Shown in pieces: positions 17,544 through 26,035 of a stretch of DNA of 64,000 bases (the stretch's first letter is position 1; the number at the start of each line of letters is the position of its first letter). The notes under the pieces were generated by a model. The model made no database searches, was not told the origin of the DNA, and saw nothing but the letters and a program-made list of their open reading frames with translations. Source of the stretch: Bifidobacterium sp. WK041_4_12 (GTDB lineage Bacteria; Actinomycetota; Actinomycetes; Actinomycetales; Bifidobacteriaceae); assembly GCF_041080795.1 (NCBI RefSeq), contig NZ_CP129674.1, positions 558,001 through 622,000 on the forward strand, read 5' to 3'. The position numbers and the translations under genes were made by a program.

Positions 17544-18603
17544 GTGATTCGAGTGGTGCTGAAATCCGATCAATCCGTTGCAGCTCCTCGTCGCTGAAAC
17601 TTGTATTCTTCAATGCGCCGATGTCGTCGAGAATCTGTGACGGCTTCGAAGCCCCAATCAGCACGCTCGTAACAAGTCCGTCCTTAAGAATCCATGCGAG
17701 TGCCATCTCTGCAAGGCTCTGGCCACGTTCTGCAGCGATTGCGTTGAGTTCACTGATGCTGTGCACGGTAGCGTCGTTGATTGCGGATGAATTCAGGAAC
17801 CGTCCATCACGAGCAATGCGGCTGTCAGCAGGGATTCCGTGCAGATATCGGTCAGTGAGCAGGCCCTGTGCAAGCGGGCTGAAGGTGATGATGCCTTTGT
17901 CTAGCTTGCTTGCCGTTGCCTTCAACCCGTTGTTCTCGATGGTTCTATCGAATATCGAATAGCGGTTCTGATTGATGATGAACGGGCAGTGCAGTTCATC
18001 GAGAATTTCTGCAGCGCGTGCCATGGTTGCGCCGTCGTAGTTTGACAGTCCGACATAGAGAGCCTTGCCGCTTTTGACGGCTGTATTCAGAGCCCCCATG
18101 GTCTCTTCCAGTGGCGTTTCCGGATCCATGCGGTGATGATAGAAGATGTCGACATAGTCGAGTCCAAGCCGTTCGAGACTCTGATCCAGGCTGGAGAGCA
18201 GATATTTGCGGCTTCCACCATCGCCATAAGGACCATTCCACATCTGGTAGCCGGCCTTGGTGCTGATGACGAGTTCGTCCCGGTAATGCTTCAGTCCGCG
18301 AGCGAGTATGCGGCCAAGGTTGCGTTCGGCACTGCCATTCGAGGGGCCGTAGTTGTTGGCGGCATCGATATGGGTGATTCCGTTGTCGAAAGCCGTATAG
18401 ATCAAGGCTTCCATGCTATCCAGTGCAGCGGCATCGCCAAAATTGTGCCACAGTCCGAGCGAAACCTGCGGCAGCTTCAGGCCGCTGTTTCCGGCGCGAT
18501 GATAGTGCATCGCGCCGTAACGGTTCTCCCTCGGCTCTATATGGCCGTTGCTGTATTGGATCGACTGTGGTGCTAGTGGTGCTGGTTGTGCTTGCTGTGT
18601 CAT
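17539..18603 (-). CDS. Aldo/keto reductase, YghZ-like
   Basis: The protein is a 354-residue NADPH-dependent TIM-barrel oxidoreductase. The conserved GLWHNFGD, the catalytic Tyr in DAANNYGPSNGSAE, the YVDIFYHHRMDP strand and GLSNYDG resemble the L-glyceraldehyde-3-phosphate reductase / KCNAB-like group. The physiological substrate is not determinable; methylglyoxal or glyceraldehyde phosphate are plausible for the group. It has a Gln/Pro-rich N terminus. Confidence 0.85.
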   Translation of the reverse strand: MTQQAQPAPLAPQSIQYSNGHIEPRENRYGAMHYHRAGNSGLKLPQVSLGLWHNFGDAAALDSMEALIYTAFDNGITHIDAANNYGPSNGSAERNLGRILARGLKHYRDELVISTKAGYQMWNGPYGDGGSRKYLLSSLDQSLERLGLDYVDIFYHHRMDPETPLEETMGALNTAVKSGKALYVGLSNYDGATMARAAEILDELHCPFIINQNRYSIFDRTIENNGLKATASKLDKGIITFSPLAQGLLTDRYLHGIPADSRIARDGRFLNSSAINDATVHSISELNAIAAERGQSLAEMALAWILKDGLVTSVLIGASKPSQILDDIGALKNTSFSDEELQRIDRISAPLESH

Positions 18604-18637
18604 GATTCACCTCATTGTGTTGGATAAGTGCATCAGA

Positions 18638-18712
18638 TCATGCATGCCCAATCATGCGCGTCCAACTGTGCGTGTCCAAATATGCCCGCGCCACGCCCAA
18701 TTCATGCATGCC
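18638..18712. repeat. Degenerate tandem repeat downstream of pncB
   Basis: Imperfect 14-15 nt units resembling CATGCGCGTCCAACT occur about five times, 46-120 nt beyond the pncB stop. They are too degraded to define a consensus reliably. Confidence 0.5.
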
Positions 18713-18757
18713 TGTTGCCGTGTGAAATTATACATGCGGGATTGGTCTGCATGTGTT

Positions 18758-20113
18758 CTAGAGCAAGGTGATTTCCGTTGGAATTGCCGGATCACCCTTC
18801 ATCAGGCTTTGCGCGGTTATCGGCAGTTCGCACAAGGCCTGAGTGCGATGCTCCTGGGCTGCAATGATTGCATCATTGCCCTGATATTCGCTATTCACCA
18901 CACCGTCGACGACATAATCGACCAAGAGATTGCGCCAACCCTCCTTGGGTTCATAGGTTGCAAGCTGATCCTCCGAACCGGCGATGATATGTTCGCAATC
19001 AGCCAGATTATATTCGTATGACCGGTATGCGAGCTTGCGTCCTGGCACATTGCCCTTGTTCTTGGACTTCTTGGCAACGGGCTGCATGATGCCTGCGCTG
19101 TTCTCGCGCTCGGTCAGTTTGTAGACCATCCCGCAGGTGGGAGCTCCCGAACCTGTGACGAGCATGGTGCCGACGCCATAGGAGTCAACCGGAGCGGTCT
19201 GCAGTGCGGCAAGGGCGTATTCATCCAGATCGTTGGTCACCGTAATCTTCGTGTTGGTGGCTCCCAGAGCATCCAGCTGGTTGCGAACGCGCTGGGCAAG
19301 GGAAGCCAGATCGCCAGAGTCGATTCTTACGCCTCCCAATGCAGGCCCGGCGACTTCGACGGCCGTTCGTACCGCGCTTTCAATGTCATAGGTGTCGGTG
19401 AGCAGCGTGGTTCCCACGCCAAGAGCGTCTACTTGCGAAGTGAACGCCTCCTTTTCACTGTCGTGCAGCAGGGTGAAGCTGTGCGCGGCCGTGCCGATGG
19501 CGTGCAGACCATACAGCTTGGCAGCCAGCAGATTTGCGGTTCCCTTGAATCCACCGACCACTGCTGCACGCGCTGCGCTGACCGCAGCCCATTCATTGGC
19601 CCTGCGTCCGCCCATATCCATGCAAGGACGATTGCCGGCTGCGGAAACCATGCGAGATGCGGCCGAAGCCACAGCAGAGTCGTAGTTCAAGATGGAAAGC
19701 AGCAGTGTTTCCAGCAGCGTGCATTCTGCAAAGCTGCCCTCGACCTGAAGTATCGGAGAATCTGGGAAGAACATCTCTCCCTCGCGATATCCGCGAATGG
19801 TTCCAGAAAAATGGAAGTTTTCAAGCCACTTCACGCACTGTTTGCTGATCACCTTGTTGTCGCTCAGAAATGCTAGATCATCGTCGGAAAGATGAAAGTG
19901 CGCCAGAGCGTCGAGAATCCTGCCGGTTCCTGCGAGCACGGCGTAACGTCTGCCTTCAGGCAGGTGCCTCGTATAGATTTCGAACACGCAGTTGCGGTTT
20001 GCCGTGCCATCTTTCAATGCTGCATTGAGCATGGTGTATTCGTACATGTCAGTCATCAAAGCCGGCGAATAATCGTCGGTGAATCCACGAGAAGCGGCCA
20101 TTTTAATCCCCAC
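18758..20113 (-). CDS. pncB: Nicotinate phosphoribosyltransferase
   Basis: This enzyme makes nicotinate mononucleotide from nicotinate and PRPP for NAD salvage, driven by ATP. The 451-residue protein shows LMTDMYEYTM at the N terminus, the phosphorylatable His region HAIGTAAHSF, and the phosphate-binding RIDSGDLASLAQRVR. Bifidobacteria generally need external niacin, so this is likely a principal route to NAD here (inference). It is divergent from the Pr6Pr gene. Confidence 0.94.
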   Translation of the reverse strand: MGIKMAASRGFTDDYSPALMTDMYEYTMLNAALKDGTANRNCVFEIYTRHLPEGRRYAVLAGTGRILDALAHFHLSDDDLAFLSDNKVISKQCVKWLENFHFSGTIRGYREGEMFFPDSPILQVEGSFAECTLLETLLLSILNYDSAVASAASRMVSAAGNRPCMDMGGRRANEWAAVSAARAAVVGGFKGTANLLAAKLYGLHAIGTAAHSFTLLHDSEKEAFTSQVDALGVGTTLLTDTYDIESAVRTAVEVAGPALGGVRIDSGDLASLAQRVRNQLDALGATNTKITVTNDLDEYALAALQTAPVDSYGVGTMLVTGSGAPTCGMVYKLTERENSAGIMQPVAKKSKNKGNVPGRKLAYRSYEYNLADCEHIIAGSEDQLATYEPKEGWRNLLVDYVVDGVVNSEYQGNDAIIAAQEHRTQALCELPITAQSLMKGDPAIPTEITLL

Positions 20114-20195
20114 TTTTTTCTGAGAAGCGCTATTAATCGCTATTACTGAAGAGTACTCAGACTAGGCGATGATGCCGCGAACGCTGGGCTGAAGC

Positions 20196-20846
20196 GTGGG
20201 CTATGCTTTCGGTATGAGATTTTTTGTGGGCATATACCGTCTGATTATTGCATTTTTCTGTTTTTCTGGAACATATGAAGGCTGGCTTCTGGGAATTGGC
20301 AGTAAATGGGTCTACTTCACTTTTGAAACGAATGCCGTTCTTGGCCTTATCATGCTGTGGGCGGGTGCCGCATCGCTGTTGAAGGGCATTCAGCCGCCCG
20401 CATGGCTGAAGGGTTGCCTGACACTGTATATCATCATCACCGGGCTGGTTGCCTGGTTGATACTGCCTCCGGCTGATCCGGCGACCACCACGCATCTCTA
20501 CGGCATGATGACGTCAACGATGGTTCATATCATTGCCCCAATCTTGGCAAGCATCGACTTCGTGCTCTTTGACCCGCATCGCCGTTATCAGTGGCACTAC
20601 TCGTTGAGCTGGCTGGCCTACTTCCCCTTCTATGTGGCATTTGTCGTGATTCGAGCCCAAATCTGGCCGAATGCAGGCCCCGGCAAGGATCCATACCCAT
20701 ACGGGTTCATCGATCTGAAGGCCTTGGGATGGCAGCAGTTTGGCATCAACATCGTGACCTATGCGCTCGCATTCTTTGTCATGGGACTGTTGCTCTTTGT
20801 GATTGACCGTATCCTTCCGAAAAAGACGCCACTGACGGTGTCTTGA
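20196..20846 (+). CDS. Pr6Pr family membrane protein
   Basis: The 216-residue protein has six predicted membrane segments (for example LIIAFFCFSGTYEG, AVLGLIMLWAGA, LYIIITGLVAWLI and ALAFFVMGLLLFVI). Conserved Phe/Tyr-rich motifs (YFTFETN, MVHIIAPILASIDF, YPYGFID) place it in the Pr6Pr / FAR-17a-AIG1-like family. The function is unknown in bacteria. The GTG-like frame opening at 20196 or ATG 20214 (MRFFVG) could be the start. Confidence 0.75.
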   Translation: MGYAFGMRFFVGIYRLIIAFFCFSGTYEGWLLGIGSKWVYFTFETNAVLGLIMLWAGAASLLKGIQPPAWLKGCLTLYIIITGLVAWLILPPADPATTTHLYGMMTSTMVHIIAPILASIDFVLFDPHRRYQWHYSLSWLAYFPFYVAFVVIRAQIWPNAGPGKDPYPYGFIDLKALGWQQFGINIVTYALAFFVMGLLLFVIDRILPKKTPLTVS

Positions 20847-20993
20847 GCAGGACTGATTGGGGATCAAGGCCATGGCTTTGAATGGCTGGAGTCTGTGAAG
20901 CATGGCTCTCGATGCTTTGTCGGCTTTGAAAGATAGCGTCTGAACAGGATGAACGAAAGTAATACCAGTAGGTAACGAGCAGAAGGCTTGACG

Positions 20994-21761
20994 ATGGCAG
21001 CAATACAAGACATGTTGAATCAATCTCAGATTATTCGTCCAGACGGCAGAACCGTCGATGACTTGCGACCGGTGAAGATAACACGCGGATGGACCGATGT
21101 GCCAGAAGGATCTGTGCTGATCGAGTGCGGTAATACGCGCGTCATGTGCACGGCGACCTTCACCTCGACGGTGCCGCGCTGGCGCAAGGAGTCAGGGCTG
21201 GGATGGGTCACCGCAGAATATTCGATGCTTCCGAGAGCTACCAGCGACCGTACCGATAGAGAGTCGGTCAGAGGCAAGATCGGTGGGCGCACCCATGAAA
21301 TCAGCCGTCTGATAGGACGTTGCCTGCGCGGGGTAGTCGATATGAAGGCGCTTGGTGAACATCAGATTCAGATTGACTGCGACGTGTTGCAGGCAGATGG
21401 TGGGACACGCACCGCCTCCATCACCGGCGCCTATGTTGCGCTCGCTGACGCGTTGAGCTGGGCAGAGAAGAATCATCGCATCCGCAACGCCAAGAAGGTG
21501 CTGAAGGAACAGGTCTCAGCGGTCTCCGTCGGTGTTATTGACGGGACTCCGATGCTCGATCTGCCCTATGTCGAAGACAGCAAGGCGATGACTGACATGA
21601 ACGTAGCGATGACAGGTTCGGGCGCGTTCATTGAGATTCAGGGCACCGCTGAGCATCGACCATTCAATCGTGAAGAGCTCGGAACTCTGCTCGACCTGGC
21701 AACGAAGGGTAACAAGGCGTTGCAGAAGGCCCAGCGACAGGCTTTGGAACAAGCACTCTGA
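20994..21761 (+). CDS. rph: Ribonuclease PH
   Basis: A phosphorolytic 3'-5' exonuclease that trims tRNA 3' ends. It is 255 residues from ATG 20994, which has AGAAGG 7 nt upstream; an upstream in-frame TTG at 20988 is less likely. Motifs are RPDGRTVDDLRP, GWVTAEYSMLPRAT, RGKIGGRTHEISRLIGR and DCDVLQADGGTRTASITGA. It is followed 136 nt later by rdgB, the classic rph-rdgB pairing. Confidence 0.96.
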   Translation: MAAIQDMLNQSQIIRPDGRTVDDLRPVKITRGWTDVPEGSVLIECGNTRVMCTATFTSTVPRWRKESGLGWVTAEYSMLPRATSDRTDRESVRGKIGGRTHEISRLIGRCLRGVVDMKALGEHQIQIDCDVLQADGGTRTASITGAYVALADALSWAEKNHRIRNAKKVLKEQVSAVSVGVIDGTPMLDLPYVEDSKAMTDMNVAMTGSGAFIEIQGTAEHRPFNREELGTLLDLATKGNKALQKAQRQALEQAL

Positions 21762-21897
21762 CGCACGAGCGCTGTGTCAAGCTTGGGTGGGCATGACGCA
21801 TGGATGGAAGTCCCGGTACTGAGAACCCATTACTCAAGACTCGATGCATTGAATCCATCAGAAGAGATGAAACAAACAGGATGTGAGAGAAGCCACG

Positions 21898-22560
21898 ATG
21901 AAACTCATAGTTGCAACGCATAATGAAGGTAAGCTCGTTGAGATTCAGTCGATTCTCAAGGCTGATCTTGGATCTCGCAGCGAGACTGTTGCATTGGTTA
22001 CCGCTGGGTCGCTTGGATTGCCTGATCCTGTCGAGACGGGAACGAGCTTCGAAGAAAATGCTTTGCTCAAGGCGCGCGATGTGGCGTCTCGAACTGGCTG
22101 CCCTGCGTTGGCTGATGACTCTGGTTTGATAGTTGACTTTCTGGGTGCGGCACCGGGAATTCTTTCTGCACGATGGTCCGGCGTGCATGGCAATGATGAG
22201 GCGAATCTGCAACTGCTTCTTGCGCAACTGAAGGATATTCCCGATTCCAAGCGTGCAGCCCGTTTCGTGTGTGCCATGGCCTTGGTGATTCCTGCGTCGG
22301 GAGCCAGCAGCGAAACATATGAGCATGTTGAATATGGAATCATGAAGGGACGCATCAATCACACTCCGGTGGGGGAGCATGGTTTTGGGTATGATCCTAT
22401 TTTCGTCCCCGATGATCAGCCGGGGCAGGCGCGTGCGGGCGAAAAAGACGAAAAGCTCACATCGGCGCAAATGTCGGCTCAGCAGAAGAACGCGATATCC
22501 CATCGCGGGCAGGCCATACGAAATATCGTCCCGTTCATCGATGACAAGCTGCTGAAATAA
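21898..22560 (+). CDS. rdgB: Non-canonical purine NTP pyrophosphatase (RdgB/HAM1)
   Basis: It hydrolyses dITP, XTP and ITP to monophosphates, keeping deaminated purines out of nucleic acids. Starting at ATG 21898 (220 aa), it has the signature MKLIVATHNEGKLVEIQ, the metal-site ADDSGLIVDFLGAAPGI, ARWSG, GYDPIFVPD and the terminal ISHRGQA. It is downstream of rph and followed by palindromic element R3. Confidence 0.95.
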   Translation: MKLIVATHNEGKLVEIQSILKADLGSRSETVALVTAGSLGLPDPVETGTSFEENALLKARDVASRTGCPALADDSGLIVDFLGAAPGILSARWSGVHGNDEANLQLLLAQLKDIPDSKRAARFVCAMALVIPASGASSETYEHVEYGIMKGRINHTPVGEHGFGYDPIFVPDDQPGQARAGEKDEKLTSAQMSAQQKNAISHRGQAIRNIVPFIDDKLLK

Positions 22561-22596
22561 GGTCATAAGCCCAAAAGCTGCCGTAGTTGTTATTGT

Positions 22597-22711
22597 GATT
22601 GCGAGTTTTGCGGCAATTTCCAAGTATAAAAGTCGATTCGGGGCAAAATAAGGACCCTAAAAAGCCAAAAACCGTCATTGATACTTTGAAATTGCCGCAA
22701 AACTCGTAGTC
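22597..22711. repeat. 3'-palindromic element copy R3
   Basis: Arms of about 30 nt begin GATTGCGAGTTTTGCGGCAA and pair with few mismatches. The element starts 37 nt after the rdgB stop, in the gap between the convergent rdgB and AEC transporter genes. The spacer contains GGG/CCC that could close an inner hairpin. It is subfamily 1, with GATACTT before the right arm. Confidence 0.88.
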
Positions 22712-22731
22712 TTGGTGAAAAATGCGGTCAA

Positions 22732-23733
22732 TCAGACTGAAATGAACTCGTTCAGTATCGTTATCAGCATCAGTGAGAGGATTCCGGTGCTGGCGAGGGT
22801 GAAGCCAGCGAGCTTCGCGTTGCCAAGAACTCGATCCGTAAAAAGCGTGCTGAACACTGCGGTTGGAGCGAGGCATACCAGTACCACCGCCTTTCTGACC
22901 AGTGGCTCGAACGGCAGAAGATACCAAGCCGCGAAACCGAGCACTATGCCAAACAGCAGTTTCCATCCAATAACCGAGCACACGGATTTCAAATCTTCGA
23001 CGGATGCCGGAAGATCCATCAGCATGCCAACCATCAGCATCGAGCAGAAACCATTGGCATTGGCGACAGGTCCGAAAAAATTCGCAAACCACCCAGGCAA
23101 ATGCACCCCAATGACCATAAGTAACACCATCACGACATAGGTGTCGAAGGGGACTGAAGTATAGAAGCTGCGCAGCACATTGCGAACCGTAGCCCTCCGG
23201 CGCAGACCTCGGGCATGGCGGTCAGTGAGCCGGTGATAGGGGAGCTTGGCAACGTTGCCAACATTATTCAAATTCACATGACCCTGTTGAGGAATATGCA
23301 GAAGCGCCGTGGTCATCACGTACATGCCCGCACACATCATCAGAGAGTTGCCGATATCAAACATGATAACCGACATGCTCGCTCCCTGCCCCAACAACGC
23401 GGTGATGACTGGAAGGCAGAAATTGCCGACATTCATGCCGCAGCCGTTGAGCATCATGAAGACGCGGTTGCGAATCTGCATGTGACGAGAAGTCGCAAAG
23501 ATCGTCAGTAGCGGGATCAAGCTTGACATGACGCCAAACAGCGAGATCCAGAGCATGTTGAGATGATGGTCGCTGGTCGCGAATGAATAGATGATTGCAC
23601 AGGGAAGCGTGAAGTCAAAAACGACGCCTTCCATGACCTTGTAATCGTTGGGACCAAATATGCGCGCACGCTTGAGCCCATAGCCGCCGAGCAGCACAGC
23701 TAACAATGCAAGCGCCTGTATGACTCCCGACAC
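22732..23733 (-). CDS. AEC family (auxin efflux carrier-type) permease
   Basis: The 333-residue membrane protein has about 9-10 hydrophobic segments in the AEC arrangement: an N-terminal block (QALALLAVLLGGYGLKR), then GCGMNVGNFCLPVI with the family's conserved Asn-Gly turn, and a C-terminal block ending SLMLITILNEFI. Bacterial members export organic acids such as malate or malonate, but the substrate cannot be inferred. A hairpin upstream separates it from the PPOX gene. Confidence 0.8.
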   Translation of the reverse strand: MSGVIQALALLAVLLGGYGLKRARIFGPNDYKVMEGVVFDFTLPCAIIYSFATSDHHLNMLWISLFGVMSSLIPLLTIFATSRHMQIRNRVFMMLNGCGMNVGNFCLPVITALLGQGASMSVIMFDIGNSLMMCAGMYVMTTALLHIPQQGHVNLNNVGNVAKLPYHRLTDRHARGLRRRATVRNVLRSFYTSVPFDTYVVMVLLMVIGVHLPGWFANFFGPVANANGFCSMLMVGMLMDLPASVEDLKSVCSVIGWKLLFGIVLGFAAWYLLPFEPLVRKAVVLVCLAPTAVFSTLFTDRVLGNAKLAGFTLASTGILSLMLITILNEFISV

Positions 23734-23819
23734 AATCTCTCCTCATTGCTTGGTCTGAGGACCATTCTTCAACTATTGAGAGACTTTCTTAAGTTTCGTC
23801 CATCCCGCAATACAACAAA

Positions 23820-23871
23820 CCGCTCCGAACCAGTTGCGTGAATCCGCAATAACTGGTCGAGAGCGGTTTGC
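23820..23871 (-). terminator. Hairpin between the PPOX-fold and AEC genes
   Basis: CAAACCGCTC and GAGCGGTTTG form a 10-bp outer stem, and CCAGTT/AACTGG a second inner stem. On the minus strand it lies about 110 nt beyond the PPOX-gene stop and ends near TTGTATTG. It probably terminates that transcript before the AEC gene. Confidence 0.65.
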
Positions 23872-23982
23872 ATCCATCACCAGCCAGGTGATGAGCCATG
23901 ACTTCATAACATCTCATACGTGAATTCGAACAGTAGCCGAGCCCACGCAAAGTTTGTAAGAAGAGGCACGGCTATGGAAGGA

Positions 23983-24381
23983 CTACTCGATGGGCTTGCC
24001 GGCGTTTGCGCCAGGTGCAAGGCTATCGATGCGGGTGATTTCCATGATGGGAACGGTAACGGGGTGCTTGGTTCCATGTTCGTCAGCGAAGGCGACCGCC
24101 TTGTTGAACACATCATCATCGCTATGCAAGGTCACAGGACCGTGGAAGCGGAAACCGACCTTCTTGGCGGTATCGACGACCATGACGATCAGGCGGCCAT
24201 TGTCTGTGATGTTGCGGTAATGCTGACCTGCAGTGCGCTCATAATATCCAATGTGATTGTCGTCAACGACGTGAATGGACATCTTTGGTCCAATATCTGG
24301 ATTGCCATCGTGATCAACGGTTGCGATGAAGGCAACGCCATCATCGATCATATGCTTCATTTCATCGGTAAGTTTGGCCAT
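23983..24381 (-). CDS. Pyridoxamine 5'-phosphate oxidase-fold protein
   Basis: The 132-residue protein has a single split-barrel flavin-binding domain. The N-terminal helix (LTDEMKHMIDDG), the strand FIATVDHDGNPDIGPK and the central ITDNGRLIVMVVD are typical of the PPOX-like families that bind FMN or F420. True PNPOx dimer residues are not evident, so I call only the fold. ATG is preceded by GAGGAG on the minus strand. It is a single gene. Confidence 0.8.
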   Translation of the reverse strand: MAKLTDEMKHMIDDGVAFIATVDHDGNPDIGPKMSIHVVDDNHIGYYERTAGQHYRNITDNGRLIVMVVDTAKKVGFRFHGPVTLHSDDDVFNKAVAFADEHGTKHPVTVPIMEITRIDSLAPGANAGKPIE

Positions 24382-24587
24382 GAATACTCCTCAACTAGCG
24401 TGTCAGTTTTCAAAAGAAGATTCTAAGCTCCGATATGCCTACTGACCACTCATTCACCCTGAGAACAATATGGCATAGGTCACATTTCCCTATGCATGGG
24501 TGTGTTCGCCAAGGCTATGTGATGCTCCTTGAAGCAGTCGCATAAGTCCGTGAGTCTGGCCACGGAGTCGCGCTTTATAAGAGAAGG

Positions 24588-25178
24588 TCAGTCCTGCAGC
24601 TCGTATCCTTCTCCATCCTGATGCCATTGGCTTCCGGGATGAGAGGCCAGAATGAAGATGCCCTCGACTATCGTCCAGATTTCCACTGCAACCGCACCGA
24701 TGCCGAAGGTCAGAACGCTGATGAGCAGCTGTGCGACTGCACGTCCGGTTCTTCCCAGATAGAAGTTATGGACGCCAAATACTCCAAAGAAGATAGCGAG
24801 AAGCCCGGCAACGATCTTCGACTTTGTTGAGATTCGTGCACCGTATGGGTTGGCCTGCCAGTTCGGTTGTCCGTATGCGTTGTATCCGGGGTTCTGTCCG
24901 GCCTGCACGTATGGATTCTGCTGGGCATACTGGGCGTTCTGGGCATATGGCGCATGCTGGTTGTTCTGACCATAGTATGGCCCGGCTCCTGCTGGATTGG
25001 ATGCCTGATACTGGGAATTCGGGCTCCCGGGCGCATAGGGACCCTGCTGCCCAGCATAGGCATTCGGGTTTGAGTAGCTGCCTTGCCCGCCATATCCGTT
25101 CTGTCCCTGCGGTTGTGTGTTATTGCTTGACTGATTGATGTCATCTTCATCATGTGGTGCGGATTGATTGGTCATCAT
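24588..25178 (-). CDS. TM2 domain protein with Tyr/Gln/Asn-rich N terminus
   Basis: The 196-residue protein has an N-terminal 115 residues rich in Tyr, Gln, Asn, Pro and Gly (repeats such as YAQNAQYAQQNPY), probably disordered and cytoplasmic. It is followed by a TM2 domain: a basic lead KSKIVAGLLAIFFGVFGVHN, an FYLG turn with DRF-like spacing, and a second membrane segment. TM2 proteins are of unknown function in bacteria. No operon partners are evident. Confidence 0.85.
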   Translation of the reverse strand: MMTNQSAPHDEDDINQSSNNTQPQGQNGYGGQGSYSNPNAYAGQQGPYAPGSPNSQYQASNPAGAGPYYGQNNQHAPYAQNAQYAQQNPYVQAGQNPGYNAYGQPNWQANPYGARISTKSKIVAGLLAIFFGVFGVHNFYLGRTGRAVAQLLISVLTFGIGAVAVEIWTIVEGIFILASHPGSQWHQDGEGYELQD

Positions 25179-25314
25179 GCTCCTGTCGCTGAAATCGTGG
25201 TGATCTAACTGTTGTGAATATCTGACTCTACGATATCAACATCGACGATCTGTCGCACGCTACGTTCTTGCAAGAAGCGACCACATGCGTATCATGGTTG
25301 CGTCTGGAGGAGAT

Positions 25315-25797
25315 ATGAGAATGTGGAGCGTAACCCCCGCTGCCCTCGATGTCAAGGCATTGGTGGCGTGCTGGAGAGAATCCCTGCTGGCTCAGGCTGT
25401 ATTGCTGGGGAAAACCAAGGGATATGTGCATCATCCGCAGCTCACCCGCTTTCGAGAGACGGCGGACTCCACGGTAGCCATTGCGACGTTCCTTGCTTAC
25501 ATTGCCGATGAGGCAGATAGGCGTGGCTACCATTTCAACCGGGAACGCATTGTTGAGACACCGAATCCACAGATGTCGATTGATGTTTCCGATGAACAGC
25601 TGGCCTATGAATGGCGATTGCTCATGGTCAAGGAATCGCAGCGAGATGCAAAGGCGTATCGCAACATGGTCGCCATGCCAGTCGGCAGCAACCCGCTGTT
25701 CCATGTGGTTCAGGGGGCGATTGCCCCATGGGAGCATGTCTTGGATCTGAACGCTCTGGATGGGCTTGGCGTTCTCGCCAGCTCTGAGCAGCACTGA
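25315..25797 (+). CDS. Pyrimidine dimer DNA glycosylase family protein
   Basis: The 160-residue protein from ATG 25315 has GGAGGAGAT immediately upstream. MRMWSVTPAALDVKALVACW, then LLAQAVLLGKTKGYVHHPQL and RF match the Pyr_excise family related to T4 endonuclease V, which excises UV photoproducts. Neither substrate nor activity is shown by the sequence. The last codons overlap a 10-nt tandem repeat, so the C terminus (SSEQH) comes from the repeat. Confidence 0.75.
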   Translation: MRMWSVTPAALDVKALVACWRESLLAQAVLLGKTKGYVHHPQLTRFRETADSTVAIATFLAYIADEADRRGYHFNRERIVETPNPQMSIDVSDEQLAYEWRLLMVKESQRDAKAYRNMVAMPVGSNPLFHVVQGAIAPWEHVLDLNALDGLGVLASSEQH

Positions 25798-25840
25798 GCA
25801 GCTCTGAGCAGCACCGAGTGGCACTGAGCAGCACTGAGTG
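25781..25840. repeat. 10-nt tandem repeat over the 3' end of the glycosylase gene
   Basis: Six contiguous 10-nt units are variants of GCACTGAGCA. The stop codon of the preceding gene lies within the second unit. Confidence 0.9.
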
Positions 25841-25863
25841 GAGCGGCCGCGCCAAGCTTCGCA

Positions 25864-25898
25864 GACAATGCTGAGACAGACAATGCTGAGACAGACAA
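25864..25898. repeat. 15-nt tandem repeat upstream of nhaA
   Basis: Two full 15-nt units (GACAATGCTGAGACA) and a partial third, directly after the 10-nt repeat array. No riboswitch aptamer was found in the nhaA leader (25900-26035). Confidence 0.85.
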
Positions 25899-26035
25899 CG
25901 GCGACACCGGTGAAGCGGCAATCAGATACGATTGCAAGGTGAGCACAATCGGACTTCTGTGAGTGCTGCATTGCATTCATTGCCACCAAAGGGCCGGATT
26001 CTTTGCCCACATTCACCACAGTTGAAGGAATTTCA

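Noticed and set aside
25900..26035. A fourth fluoride riboswitch before nhaA
   Set aside because: A GGCGACACCGG stretch looks vaguely like P1, but there is no ACCGC or CUGAU element after it.
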